Shown: piece after piece, positions 13,401-28,400 of the stretch | How positions within the stretch are numbered: the stretch's first letter is position 1 | How the letters are laid out: each line of letters starts with the position of its first letter | Origin: Atrichornis clamosus | Taxonomy: Eukaryota; Chordata; Aves; Passeriformes; Menuridae | Direction of reading: 5' to 3' | DNA length: 64,000 nt | NCBI GenBank assembly: GCA_013400975.1 | Contig: WBMZ01012102.1 | Location: forward strand, 143,342 to 207,341 | Position numbers and translations under genes: made by a program | The notes under the pieces: generated by a model | The model's database searches: none | Seen by the model: the letters and a program-made list of their open reading frames with translations, nothing else | What the model was told of the DNA's origin: nothing

Positions 13401-16400
13401 AGGAGCATGTGAATATTTAAAAGCACATGGCTGCCACACTGACTGCCTTCTAGCAACCTTGCTTGTCTGCTGTCCTCCATGGGCTTCCTTGTATCTGCTG
13501 CAGAGTTGCCTTATTCTCTTGGTCTGCTCAGAGATTATAGAAGCCTTTGAAAATGCTGTGTGTGCATCTCACAGGTCCTGTGCAGTGCAGGCCACTTCCC
13601 TATGTAGTTTACCATACTTTTTCCTCACAGTTGCCAACTTCTTCCCCTTAGAAACCCCTTGGAGATTACCTAGGGTGACAGAGTCTGTCCTTTGGAGAAT
13701 GCCACAGAGCAGGTGTGCCAAGGCAGTGAGTGGAACCACTGGGCAGGGCCTGCATTTCACATAACAAGCAAAGACACCAGCACAGAACTAGGAATTATGC
13801 ATTAGTCATCCTTTCAATTACATTGTCTTTTCTTCTCACCTTATAAATGGATCTTGCAATATCTCTGGCTGCAGATATCTGATCTTTAGAAGCAGATTGC
13901 ATAGTTGCTGCAGATATGCTTGGAAGAAAGAGATTGAGGAACCTTAACCCTTATGTTAGCAAATTCTCCTGGTCCCCTGATGGAATCTCCCATCTTAACT
14001 CCTCTATAAATTCACTGTATTCATTTCATTTCATGTTTACAAAGTCCCTGCTAGCAGTACTGAGAGGAAATTTGGCCACAATACCAAGACCTGCAGCTCT
14101 TAAACTGTAATGCTGACAGTCATCTCTTTGATGTTTTGGGCAAGTCACCTTGCCTCACTTTAACAATTTCCCCAGCTTTAAAAATGAAATCATAATGCCT
14201 ACTCATACAGCTGAAATGAGTAGCTTCCTTTGGCTCTCTGAACATGTAAAGCATTCTACAAGTGTTCATTAGTTGTTCTTACTAACAGTTATTATTATAT
14301 TTTTGGATGTTAGGCCAATGGCACATTGGCAAGCTCCACAATGCCCATGCTGGAGGTGTCACAGAAGATGATGACAGCTACAAAGTCTACTACGTCTGTG
14401 CCAAGTTGTGTCCAGCAGTTCCAGCAGGTGCAGACACATAGTGTCATTTGGCACCAAGCAGAGACACTGGCTGAGTCTCTGAAGTGTAGTGCATTAGTGC
14501 AGATCACTGCTGGGGCAGGGCAGCAGCAGTTCTTCTGATGCTGAAGCTGCCTCAGCTGCTCAGCTGCCTCAGCAGCAGGTCTGCACTCTTCACTCACCAT
14601 CCCCTAGTGCAGATGTACTTTAGCTCTTCAGCTGTCTCACCCAGGGACCTTAAAAAGGTTGACTGACAAATCTGCATTCCTGACTAAGAATAAAAGTTTG
14701 GACCTCTATATTTTGTTATCATTCCTGCTTGTGCAACATAAAATAGAGTCTCATGCCGAGTTTTACAACTACATAAAATTACTGGTCAGGCTACATCAAG
14801 CTAGATTTTGTGAAAGTGGATGAAAAATTCTGTTGAAGAAGCAAATTTTTTGTAGTCCTGTTTAAGACATGTAACGAAGCCAGATACAAGTTCTATGACT
14901 TTTTTTTTTCACAATCCCATGCCTAACAGTACCACGGGAGAGCAGCGAATGACAGGGAGGTATAGTATTCCAGGCATTTCTTTAGGAGAAATAGTAATGA
15001 TTTTTCCCTTCTCTTTGCTGTACAGGACATATTTGGCTACAAAACCCAAGGCTTCCGAAAGGCCTTGTGCATTGCTGGATACATCTTGTCCTGTGGGGCT
15101 CTGAGGCTGCTGTTTTACTGGAAGCCAGAGTGGGATGTGTGGGGAAACTGCATCCAATGCAGCTTGGAAGAAGCAGATATTTTTCTGCTTAGAACAACAG
15201 TAGGTGCCTGCTTTAATCTTTAAATTAGTCCCTAGTATGTAGCTATTTGGAAGATGAGTTAACTGTAAGGTACCAGTTAGCTGAAATATCTTACATTGCT
15301 GGTTTCCTGCAATATCTTATGTGTACCATCGTTGATTCAAAGAACTTTCAAGTATTCCACAAATTACGTGTATGATGATGATGGGAATGGAGGGTAATAG
15401 CTGATCAGACAAGATGAAAGAAATTGGAGTGATAAAACCTGTAATATCTGTGGTTTCAAGACTGTCATTTGTACTCAGTCCTTCCTCCTCCCTTCTACCA
15501 TCCCTGTGCTTGTACAATGCTTGAGCATTGTAGCTCTGTGCTCCAAGTTCTAAGCATCTGTTTGTTTGGCAGTGTTCAGCAGATCCTTTTCCCTCACTTG
15601 GCTGTTCTGGCAAAGATGTCCCTCTCTGCCAAAATTTATCTAGTGGGCCAAACTAAAGATTTCTCCCCAGCAGTGTCCAACAGTGTGTCGTGAGGGGTCA
15701 GTACATGGAAGAGGGCAAGCTTACACTGCTTGTTTTCTTGACTCTATGTTTCCATTTTTTGTCAGCCTTTCCCCATGTCCAGTAAGCACCCAATCCTGCA
15801 GTTAATGCTTTCAGAGCTGTTATGTTTTGCTAGTAGTTTCCTAATACTGGTTTCTATCTGTTGAGTACTGTATCGGAGCACTGCAACATATGTAAACCCT
15901 GATTTTATTTCATGGACGCTACTGCAACACTAAAAGAAGAAAACTGAGACTTGATTCTGAATTCTAGCTGAGCCTGAATACTCCAGGTGCTGGCAGGGTT
16001 GGTTTACTTCCAGAAATTTGATCTGTTCTGCTTCAAAGATTCCTGAACAATGGCATTTTCAATGTTTCCAATTGCAAAATGGATCACTTGCTACCCCTGT
16101 GTTTGAGGTGCCTTCTTAAACGAGCAGAACAGCATGCAGGTTTTGAAAATCATAGATCTGCCTGTTGAATATTTTATAATGAAACAATCTACATCATAAT
16201 AGCCCAGGGAATTTTTTTTCTTTTTAAAAAAATCATATTAGGGTTAATATCCCTTTTAAATCTTCAATTCAGTTTGCATTTTTAATTACCTTTTCTTGTG
16301 TGTAATTTTATAAAGATGTACCATGCCAAACACTTTTCAAATAAATGAGTTTTCAAATGATCCTTTATGTAATTAAAAAAGAATTGAAAAATTTTGTATG

Positions 16401-19400
16401 TTCTTTTTATCAAGAAGCTTTCTGAAAGTATGCTCTGGCCGTTTGAAAATTTCAGATTTCCTTCAAGATTCTTTGTGTTAAAATCACAGTTCTGTTTTGT
16501 TTCCCTACATTCTGATTATATCAGTTTTCGAAAGTGATGGCTATTGCTAATGAGGATACAATTAATCTCATCAGCTTGATCCTTGGAATTATCTTTTGCT
16601 TCACATAAAACCTTCATTCTTAAGTCATCATTATCTCTGCAATTGCAATATAAGAGCCTATTAACTCACTTTAGTTACTAAATTTTGATTCACTTTAGTT
16701 CGAATAATGAGCACCTGTGTTATTCACTGCTTCCAATCTCAATCTGCATCCCAATGTCTACTCATTCTGAAATCTAAATTAAAGATAAATATCAGAAAAT
16801 GGATGTTATTCTACTCTAAAGACCAGTTTAAGAAGAAAAGTGGGCAAATAAATGCAATGTATAAACCTTATTAAAGTTCTTTCTTAAACACTTAAATTAT
16901 TCCAAAGGACTCATATTTGATACAGAAATCATTTTTACTGTTTCTTTTTCCAATTGCAGTTTCATAACTGCAAAACTGCTCATACACAGAATGTAAGTCA
17001 GTCTCATGTTTGGCTTTAATGCACGTAGTTCAGTGTTTGGGACTGAAACTTATCATGAGGGTGCTTACTGCAGTAGTTGCTTTAAGACTGTACCACCAAC
17101 ACTTGTTATCGGGCAGTTCTAATGTTCAACTTACTTTATAAAAATAGGAAGATCAGGAACTCTGCGGTAAAAGCTTGTCTAAGGTACTGTAAGGGAGGCA
17201 TGGTGCTAAGACACTTCTTCCAATGAAGTGTTAACTCAGGAGTGACTCTGTAAGGGTACTGGCACTAAACATCCAATTTGCAGCACAGCGTTGTGTTCCT
17301 TTTGATCTTCCCTTTACACTAGGGTCACTGCATGTCAGATTGTCCTGTGCTGCTTGCCTGTCCTAGATCATGACCTGGGTGTTCACATTCCATTCTTATC
17401 AGACCTGTGGTCATTGAATTATTTGCAGTACTCACATTTTTACAGGATAGTGGTTCTGTTCCTATTCTGATGATTTTTCTATCAGTCACAAGTGTTTGGG
17501 AGGCTCCTGTTGGTTAATCCTTTAAAAAAACTAAAGCAGTGCTCTAGAAAGGCTACTGTAATAATTAACTCTAAGGTGAAAGTGAGTTTGGTCTGATTTT
17601 GAAGCAAATTGTGACACTTCTCTACTCATTTAGGATGATTTTAGGATTTATTCTCGTAAGACTGTGACGTGGGTCTCTGTGTCTGCATTTATCAAAAGTA
17701 GATCAGATTATCCAGCCACTGAGGAAGACTCAATCTTCAGCAAAGCCGTAATGAAGCCAAGTTTGCAAGTAAGTAAAGTATTCCCTGCAGCAACGGGAGA
17801 TGATAGTCAATCTCAGCCACGCTTCATGGAGTGAAAGTGAGCTTTGAAACGTATCCAGCTAAGAATATTGCAGCTTGAGGAACACAGTGAGCTGTCGAAA
17901 AACAAGACAGATCTTGGAGAACTGTATTGACGTCTGTAAAAGTCCTCTCTGTGGTGGGTTATGATAAGAGAATCCTTGCTATTTCTGAGAGAAAACCTAC
18001 ATTATAAGTAGGAGAGCTTCAGTTCACTGGGATTGGCAATGAAGAATCAGAGTTCTAAACAAAAACTCCTTCCTGGCATAGGAGTCAAGGAATTTAGGGG
18101 TGACTATGTGTCTGAAGGGAAACTGTGCAGAACTGAGTGCAAGTGCCACAGTAACATGAAAACAGGGATGAATGAGCTGATGGGGATAGAACAGAAAAGT
18201 GCCTGAGCTGCATCAGTATTTCCAGAAATATTCCATCAACACATTTTGCTTTCTTGCCTTTGTATGAACCAGTTTGTACTTTAAAGTACATTTGCTGGAG
18301 TCAGGTTTTGCACTGTTAACCGTTCTTGCAAAAAGGTATCCTGGTCTCTGCCAGTTCCATAGATTTGAGATCCCAGTGAGACACTGGGGAGAGAAGGTAG
18401 ACGATTGATCCAAACAGACCTCAACATCCCTCATGAGTCGAGTAAATATAATTATCCTGTCTAGAACAAGTACCAGACAGTTCAGTTATCTGTCTTGCTT
18501 AGTTAAATTGATGTGAGCAATAGGAATGCAAAGTGATAAATTTGCTAATATCTGGCTCTTGATTATAGATACTAGAGCACTGCACTGAGGAATCTGTAAA
18601 AGAGCTATTTTCCCTTTCAGGAAATAAATTTCTAAGTTACTAGAATTTCTTTTTATACTTCTTGTATATTTCTTTATATACAATTTTTAGTAAATATTTT
18701 CCTTACAAACCTAACTTTAGCTGAGCAGAGCTGTTGCTGTTACTGCTGTGGGCATATATTAAGGTACATAGGAAAATTTAGTGCCAACTAATTTAATGCA
18801 GAGTATGAAGAAAGTGGAGACTGGTCCATGACACTCCTCAGAGGATCAAATTAGTAACATAAAAAAGTCAAATATAGCCTCAAATAATAGGCCCTTTGAA
18901 CACCACTTTCATATCAATCAAAACATCTAGATAGAAAAGACCAGATTTCAAAGCAGCAAAGAGAAAACAGTTTAATCCTTCCCTACCAATTCAAAAGCCC
19001 CTACTTATAAGTCAATTATAAAACGTTTTTGCCATTTAAGCTACCTAAGTCCACAGAGTTATGTGTAGTGAGTCCCTCACTTCCCACTCCAGTTTTTAGC
19101 ATTGCAAATATTGCAGCTCCTATTGTATGAAACCCTAACTCCAGACCTCTTGTTAAGTTAACGACTGTGGTTATAGCTCCATTTTAAGTCAGTGGATGAG
19201 TCGAGTACAGATTTCATTGGCCTATAATAATGCTTATTGCACTGGGTAGGGAGAGTTCCCTGGAGCTGATTCCTTTATCACTCATGTGTACAGGTGTATA
19301 GCCCTGCCTTCTGCCAGCTGATGGGAAGTGCCATTATCTCTAATAGGCTTTGCTATTGTTGCACAGGACAGGACAGACTCCTCTTGCAAGTTATAAATGA

Positions 19401-22400
19401 CAGCGTGTGTTCCTAATGGATAACTGCTCTGCAAGGGATTAGCATTAGCAGTGACTCAGTATCCTGGGATGGCCTTTCTTGTCTGTTGGCACATCTGTTC
19501 AGCTGAAGGACTCAGCACTGTGCCTGGAAATGGCCCAAAGCTCCCTGCTTTCCCCAAAGCCAGAGAGAAGACAAGGGAGCTGTTGGCTGAAGACAGGCTT
19601 TTTCAGCTGCCTGTGTACCCACCATGGCATCAGTGATCTTTTCCCTTCATTCTGTGAAATCAGAGTGAAGATTATTCCGTTCTTCACAAAATAGGGAGAG
19701 AATAACACTGCTTTTTACTTGCTTGACCTAAAGCTTGCTGGAACCTGCAATGAGGTGGGGATCCTAATCTATAAATCAACTAGGGAGTCAGTGTATGCAG
19801 TCCTGACTTCTCTCCTTGCCCCCCATATAATTTGCTTTCTATGTACTTGACCCCAGTGAGGATGCCTAGCTGAGCTCTGTGAGCAGGCCTGGGAGTATTT
19901 TTGTTTGCTGTGTTGCATATATTGTTGTCCCTGTTTTGTTTTGCAGGTGAAAACCATCCAAGTACAAAAAATCCGCTATGTCTGGAATATCTATGCAAAA
20001 CAGTTCCAGAAAGTTGGGTGAGTCCACTGCACTGGTTGCACAAGTCTCTGAGGAAGTCAAGCTTCTTTATGAATAATGTCCTAAGGAAAGCACTCCCTTT
20101 GTATTTTAGAGTCCTGGAAGATCACCACACTTGCTCAGCTGTGCATGCCAAATTTGGTTGTGGTCTCACCTGCAATGAACAGAATGTCAGGTACCCATTT
20201 TAAAACATGAGTACTCAACACATGGATTTCAAAGAGATGTAGACACACTGCTGGTGGTGCACTTCCCAGGAGTTTCTTGTGTATTTATTAATATGCACAT
20301 AATTTTAGATGAAATGGCCATATATGGAAATATTGAATGAAAAGGGCTAGAGAATGTTGTGTATTCCTTGTCAAAGTTTTGGAAATGTCTCAGTATTCAT
20401 CACTGTTATTGTTCTCGATCAGGAAATAACTATATCCTATAACTAACTTTAAACAGTTCTTATTTGGAGTAAGAGAAAGTCTCTGTGAAAGAGTGCAGAT
20501 AAGTTGTGTGTTTGCTTTTTCAGTGGGGCTCCATGTAATTGTATTGAACTTCTAAATGGACTAGTTCTGATTATTGAATTTATTCTCATAACCGACTGTA
20601 TTATTAAACAAGTTACAGAATATGTATTCCTGAAACTGTTAAATAGAGAAATGATCTGCGTTGACTGAAAATTGAAAATCCAGCTGCTGACCTTAGTTCA
20701 TGTCAAATCTTACATTCAAATCACCCTTAACCTTTTGCAAAATTATGGAAACATTTGCCTGAAAGGTTGTGTTACACCTCTTGTCTGCGTAAGTACAGTC
20801 ATCTTTTCTGACATAAGCTCTGTAGGGGCATTTAATTTTATATCTTTTTCTTGAAGAAAAATCCTCCCAGCCTTTAAACCGGGATCAATAGAACCTCTCA
20901 GGACTACTGAAAGCTTCAGTTTATTGAGCGAGTGACATTGTCACAGTTTTGTCTGTAAGTGATGTATCTTTATCCCATACAGGAGAGCTATATGTGGGCC
21001 AAACACTATTGATGTTCCAGTGATCCCTATTTGGAAACTACTCATCAAAGAGGTTAAATATTTCTGTTGCTTTTATTTTAAGCTGCTTGGGCAGGCTGAG
21101 TGCATTTATAATTGATATATAATATCACTATATATTTAACTGATTCTATATCTGATTTAGCTTTAGCACTACTCACTCTTCAAGCACTGTCCTTTTTCAA
21201 ATCCTGTTTAAAGCTGTTCCATGAAATCACCGTAAATCCATTTATTCTCCACTGTTCCCTATCGTCCATCGCCATGCCTGTGTGGCTGCTTGGTATTTCT
21301 ATGTATCTATGTCCTGGGAGCTCATTCTATTGGCCTTACAAGGGCCAGTGAATGTTTCCAAGCTGCACTTGAAATCAAACCTTCCAGACAAGGGCTGTCC
21401 CTTAATCAGCAGAGATTAAGTGAACAGCAGTACCTGGTACATGCCTACAGCTGCAGAGAGATCCAACAAGCTCATGACTCTGGGAACAGCATCACACAAA
21501 GCACCAGTAACTTTTTCAGACAGGAACTGGCTATATGTGGCCTAAACAGGGTATTTGTGAATATATGCCTATGGTATGTGAGCTCCATGCTCACGGCACA
21601 ACCTGCTTTTCTCTCACCTTTGGTACATTTCTTGTAAGAAGCAAAAAAACCAAGGATTGGGCTGAGTCATTCACATCCCAAATAACATCCTATTGGTCCG
21701 GATTATTTGGCCCTTCTGTCAGATGGAGATGGTCCAATCTGATTAGACCGAAGTCACTGCTAAGAAAATTAGAAAGGGGGTCAGGAATCACAACACCTGG
21801 TATCTTTCATTCCAGCCCTTTTCTAACAGGTTGGACTGTCCAGGTATACTGGGGCCATTTAAATGTGGCCAGCTCTTTACAATTGCCATCTCTCCAAACA
21901 GGTCCTAAATCCATTTTACGTGTTCCAGCTGTTCAGTGTGTGTCTGTGGTTTGCTGAAGATTACATGGAGTATGCCACTGCCATCATAATCATGTCTCTC
22001 CTCTCAATATTTTTGACTGTATACGATCTTAGACAGGTGAGACACCTCACCTTTTTCCACAAGAAGGATTTACTTCTAATGTCTGGGAAAAGGCCAGGAT
22101 GTTACAACATGCACACAGTGCTATGAGAGTTACTCAGAGGTTTAGTCTTGTGACATTGTGTAGTAGCACGTGCAATGGCCTGGCCTCCTAGTCATCATAA
22201 TCTCTGTGTGGTACCTTACCCACATCCTCCCTTCCCCATTCCAGTGCTTCACTTTGTAACATTTTGTTACACCTTCTCCATAATTAGGGTGGGGAGTTTC
22301 TCTGTGTGGTTGTATGGTTCCTGGTAGGGCCAGACCCCAGCTTATGAGGGCTCTCTTAACCACAAATAACAAACAACAAATAATTGTTAGTGGGCAAATT

Positions 22401-25400
22401 GCATCATGTAAGTAAGATGTAACACTTTTGTGTATTCTTCTTTAATTTATAGCAATCGATTAAACTGCACAGACTGGTTGAGTCTCATAACAACATCATG
22501 GTCACTGTCTGCAGAAACAAGGAAGGTGACTCCTGTATGCTTCTTTTTTCAACGTGTTTCATTTCTATAGCAATATATAAAACCGAAGCATGTATAGTAT
22601 CAAATTTATTCTAAAGCAGTTTTCCTCTTCTGTTTCTCTGCTCAGTTAATTCACTGCTGCACATAGAGTTAATTTGACTTAGAAGTATATTGTGGCACAT
22701 CAAGCATAATAATTGAGTACAGCCTTAGCAAAAATTGTCAAGAAAACTAATTTTTCTTAAAGCACTGCTGACATAACCAACAACATAGCCATTAAATGGC
22801 TGTGAGTCCACCTAATTGCTCCATGAAAAGTCTGTTCCTTGTCAAGGTATTTAGAGCACAATCCAAAGAGATAGAGTCAAAGCAAGAAACGTGGATCCAA
22901 GGTTCTTCAGTTAGGTCAGTGCATTGTAACAATAACAATTAGTTGGGCTACTGGGTAGATAAGAAGGAATTCTACAGCTGGAACTGATGCTTAGGCTTTT
23001 CTAAATATTGGAGGTTGCATACTTAGGTCCTGCTGTGGTCCTTTGTTTAGCAGCCATTATAAAGAATTTGCAATCTATTCAGCAGGTAGTTCCTTGTAAT
23101 TTTTCCCCTTACTACAGAGAAATATATGAAGCACAAAGTTTGCATTACGTGTTGCTTACAGGTTTCCAAGAGTTGGAATCACACCACCTTGTTCCTGGAG
23201 ATTTGCTGGTTTTGAAAGAGGGCAAAACCCTTTTGCCTTGTGATGCCATCCTGGTCAGCGGGCAGTGCACTGTAAATGAAAGCATGCTGACAGGTACAGC
23301 TCATCCCTCCCAGGTTTGCTATCTAAACACCATCATAGCCCCATGGCACAGGGCATATGGTGTTATCATGTACATGATTTACTGTGAGACAGTCCATTGC
23401 TGGCCTAGAAGGGGATTATTTTGTGTGTTTGCTATAATAAAGACTGATTTGTTGTTAATTGTCTAAATAGACAAGATGGACCTTGGGAAGGGCAGTTCAT
23501 CCTTCTCTACCTTCCTGGGGTGCAGCATTTAGGAAAAGGTGATCAGATTAGAAAAGAGAGAGTGGACAGTGAAGAGGAGTGAGCAGAACACAAGAAACAA
23601 TGGATATAGAGCAAAGTTGTTCCCACAGAGGGCCCACAGTCCACTCTGGCTGTTGGGGTTTCTGTTACTCCCTGAATGTCTCATCACTGCAACATCTCCA
23701 GCCCATGGGAGTGTCGGTCTAGCCCTCCAGACACTTAGCCTCACATTCCTGTGATAGCAGCAGAGGATACCCAAGGTGGGAGAGGTCACTGCAAAGCAGG
23801 ATTTTTGGTGCAGGAGGTGTTCATAGTTCTATTTCTCGTCTTTAAATTTGGTCTTGGTCTGAATCAAACTGAAACCGACGGTTCTGAAATGTCATATAAA
23901 TGAGAAATTCCAGAAACCCCTTTCATTTAGAAAAGTTCAGCTTTCACAAAATATTTCTTCTTCTTCGCCTTAGTATCTGCTTTGACATAAATACGGTATT
24001 TGTCACCTTTCAAGCATTAAGCTAAAGAGCCTCCTTTTTATTAGGGAGGGAAAATAGTAAATGTCATGTTTAATCTGCTTGAGGGAATAGTGTAGTGACC
24101 TGCACATGAGGTTCAAATTCGGTAAACAATTTGTGAACGTCAAGGGCAATCATGCAACACCAGTTCAGGCCTCTTTTCAAGTCTCTGTATCTACAGACAG
24201 GGTTTGGAGTCCTTGGACTGCTTTCAGTTGTCAGATTTACACAAAACTGTTGTACTGAAGCAAAGGAAAACTCTTCTCTGGCAGAGTTTTTTTCTGCTAG
24301 ACTTCAAACTTTATTCACTCTGAAGATGTCAAAATATAAAAGTAAAATTTCCGTGAACTGGTTTCTCTAGTAAATACCTTTAAGTTACCACCTAGATGTC
24401 TAGGTACTAATCTGAACATAAGCAGGCTGTTATTAAGTGTTCTGCAGTTTCCCTCATCTGAGCTAATCTTCCCTAGGAGAAAGTATTCCAGTAACAAAGA
24501 CCCACTTACCCCAAGCTGATAACTTCAAGCCCTGGAGAACGTACTGTGCAGAGGATTACAAAAAACATGTCCTCTTCTGTGGAACAGAGGTCATCCAGAC
24601 CAAGGCAGATGACAGAGGAACAGTGAAAGCGGTGGTGCTGCGGACTGGTCAGTCAATACTTCAGTTTGCTTTCCTTCCATGATTTTTCTCACTGCAACAG
24701 TCTGACAATGTATCCAGTCACATTTAAGTTAAAGGCATTAATCCATATTCACAACAGGCAGATGGAGAATCATTATCCTGGGCTGGGCTGAGCTATTATG
24801 TGTTGTTTCTGTTTGCTTGGCATAACTTCTACAAAAACTGCCAGCATATGATTACCAAGAAGAATTTTGCTTTGTTTCTGAGATGTTGAAAAAATACCCC
24901 CTTCTAAGACAAAAATAACTCTTTTCTATATTCTGCAGGTTTGGGCACATACACCAGAATGAAAGACCTGTGCCTTCTTTCATAGGTTGCAGAAATTCTG
25001 AATAATTTTTTCTTTATAGAGAATTTTTGGAAATGTTTTCCCCTTGGAATGATTTTAATTCATCTTTCCAGGTTTCAATACAGCCAAGGGGGATCTGGTG
25101 AGGTCCATTCTCTACCCTAAACCCATGAACTTCAAGCTGTACAGAGATGCCCTCCGATTCCTGATGTGCCTCATATCATTTGCAGCCATTGGAATGATCT
25201 ACACAGTTTGTGTATTTGCACTTAACAGGGTGAGTTACTAAATGCAGGAGAAATGGTCACACCCAGTTACAGGAGATTTGAAACTTGAGTGACTTCATAA
25301 GCATATATATATATAAATATAGTCCTTGTCACTCTCCTTTTTTCCTTAGTACATGAGTCCATTTTACAATGCAATTGAATTGGTAACAGTACATAAACTC

Positions 25401-28400
25401 TCATACATTCAACTCCAAGGTGCCACACTCACTTTTGCCCAGTAGTACTTTCTTCTGAGGTCTTGGAAAATCCTATGCAAGCCCTGCATGTGTTATCTGC
25501 AGCCCAGCACCCTGTAAGAACATTTTACAGAGGTTTTTGTGTCACTTCTTTTGTACATTCCTAGAAAAAGCACAAGTGAGTAATGAGTTAGATGGGACAG
25601 AGGCTGACGTGTCATTGTGAAAAGGCAGCTTTCCAAAAACTTTGGTTTAGATCAAAGACCCATCTATTCCTGCCTTCCATCCCTGAGAGTAACTGGTGTC
25701 AAATACTTATGGAAAATGTTTAGGAAGTAGGGCAAGTGTAGAACAATTCTCCTCTGGTATAGTCTTCTAACTTCTTGAAGAGAAAGGTTTAACAGTTGAG
25801 TACGCTCTCTTTTGTATCTGGATCATCTACTTGTAATAGTCACTGAAAATCTCCTAGAGTGTGGTTTAATCTATTTCTGAATTCATCTAAGTCTTGGCCT
25901 GGACAGTACCTATGGCAATAATTCCTACAGTTTCATGATATACTGCACAAAAATGTTTTTAAAGCTGCTGTCTTAATCACTGAAGGCACTGTAGGTTTTT
26001 GTTTAAGAGCAGTAGCAAACAGCTGCTTTCTGTTTGATGTTTCCTGTACTAGTTTTGACTTAAAGATCATTGGCCACCCCTCCCAGACCACCTTTCTTTC
26101 ATGTTACAGAGCCCTGAACAGTACAAGTGTAAACAGAGATCCTTGAAAATTACTGATGTTACAAAGAACTCCCTGTTTTCTTCTGCCTTTTTCTCTCATA
26201 TCTTTGTGTAGTCATCTGGGAGGGAGCGGTGGTGGTGGATGGTGGTGGAAGGGACTTAACCTAAGCTTAGTTAGGTTATCATTCAGCTTAATATCCTTGA
26301 GAACTCTGGGGAAATAAATTTTGCAAAGGCAACTATCGTGTATCAGTTGAATCTCCCACATCTCAAGGTGGAGCTAAGACTTACTGTGTTAGGAAGCAGG
26401 AAGGGCCAGCTATTCCCTAGGGAGGCAAGCTAGGAGCCAGGGATGACCAGACCAGACCATAGGCAGTTGTGCACAATCACACAGTGTCTGAACATGGTGA
26501 GAGACCTGGGTGCAGCCAACAGTCCACCAACAGTCCCAGGCAAGGCAAAGTGGTAAATAATCTGGGAAGATCAGTCAGAAGGAGAAGGAGATGAGGACGA
26601 GAGACAAGGCTGCGACACACATCTTGAGGTGTCCATCCAAGAGACAGTGCCAGAAGGTTGGTACACCTACAGCACCTACGGACAGGGACTGAAGGCCCAG
26701 GCCTAAGCTTAAATAGAGCTGCTGAACCCATGAGCAGAGGATGTGGATGGAGGTGAGACTAGTGAGGGTAATTAAAGGCTATTAATAGGGCCCTGCCATA
26801 TTGGTCTCTAAATCTCTGGAGGGTTCACCTGAAACCCTTTTAAAAAAGTTCACTCATTCTGCATCGAGGTCAATGAGAGAAATAGTTAAACACTGTAAAC
26901 AGTAGTTCTTCAAGTTTTAAAGTTTAATTGATTTAGAACTTCTTCGAAAGCTTTAAAGAAATCATTTCATGCCATGATAATTATATGCCAATGTAAAGTC
27001 CAAGTTCTGAGTTGGAAGGTGGATTCTGTAATTCAGCTTTTGAATAATTTTTCTCCTGGGGAATAATCTACAATCAGTTGGCTCAAAAGGTTATTTCCCC
27101 TTAGGATATCAAAGAAAATGTGTTTAAGAACATATTCTGGAGTATGCTTTGCAGTTTTTCTTCTTTTTTTAATTTAACTTTGCTCTTGTAATATGTAAAA
27201 TATATGCTGATGTTATCTCAACTGCTGAAACTGTTTTGTCAGTCTTGTAAGATTGAGTTACAGGATGTACTAAATGCTTTCTCTTCTGTGTTTATCAAAG
27301 GTGGGTGGTAAGTACTTCATTCTAACATAAAATAGATACAAAATATTACCAAACTGGTGCTTTCTGTGGTGTGAGACAGTATCAGTGAAGGGAGAATCCG
27401 AACATGATGGAAATTCAGCATATCAAATGCAACATGATTTATAGTCAAAGTCCCAAGCTCAGAAATAGTAATAGTAGAACTCTATGATGGTTTGCAAATC
27501 TTCCTGAACTGCAAATTTGCTTTAGTTTGCAATGGCTCAGTCTGGGTCCCCAATTTGAAACGCATTCAATTCTTCATTGATAGCATTGATATCAACTGCC
27601 CAGAATTACAGTGCCCACACTCAGCACTCTGGGAGTCAACTTTACACTGACCTCTAAGCTCCCAAATGAGGGATTGCTTTTAGGAATGTAACTTACTTCC
27701 ATGTCTCTTCCTGCAGGTAAAAGCAATTTTCTTTCATAACTCCTAGAACATAAGGTCAGAAGAAATCATTAGCTCGTACCTTCTGCCCTCCTTTTCAGCA
27801 CCATCCCAAGTGTCTCACCAGTCACCTTAATATGGAGTCCAGAGCTATGCCTGTAGGCATTTGGATGAATGCCCATAGAAGTAGCAGATTCCTGTGTGCT
27901 GTGTCATGGGAAAATGGGTTTGACTGAGGGTGCAATAATCTAGCTGGCATGTTTGAACACATGTGTTTTGGAGGAGACTGGGAGCTCTACCTGGTAACTT
28001 TGTTTGTCTGGAGAATGAATGAAGGCCTGGAGGCTGCTGTTTAGTAGTGATGAGGCTTTAAAGCCTCTGGTTAAATCAAGCCAATTAATTTCTTATGGAG
28101 ATAAATACATGATACACCATGGACAGAAAACAGTACAGCCTGGAGCCCCTGCAGTGGAGAGGAGGAGGGATGAAGAGGGCTATACTCCTTGCAGCACTCC
28201 TTGCCACCCTATTGCTGATAACTGTCTCTGTTATTATGTCAGGAGGAGACAGGAGAAGTGGTGAAGAAGGCTTTGGATGTTATCACTATTGCTGTCCCAC
28301 CAGCTCTGCCAGCTGCCTTGACAACAGGAATCATTTATACCCAGCAGAGGTTGAAGAAAAAAGGCATCTTTTGCATCAGCCCACAGAGGATCAACATGTG

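Noticed and set aside
13375..13764. 129-codon open frame in ATP13A4 intron 1
   Set aside because: Cys/Leu-rich with no known motif and no splice context.
23008..23466. Larger single open frame around ATP13A4 exon 9
   Set aside because: The true exon is 23162-23293, fixed by acceptor, donor and phase with exons 8 and 10; the rest is intron read-through.
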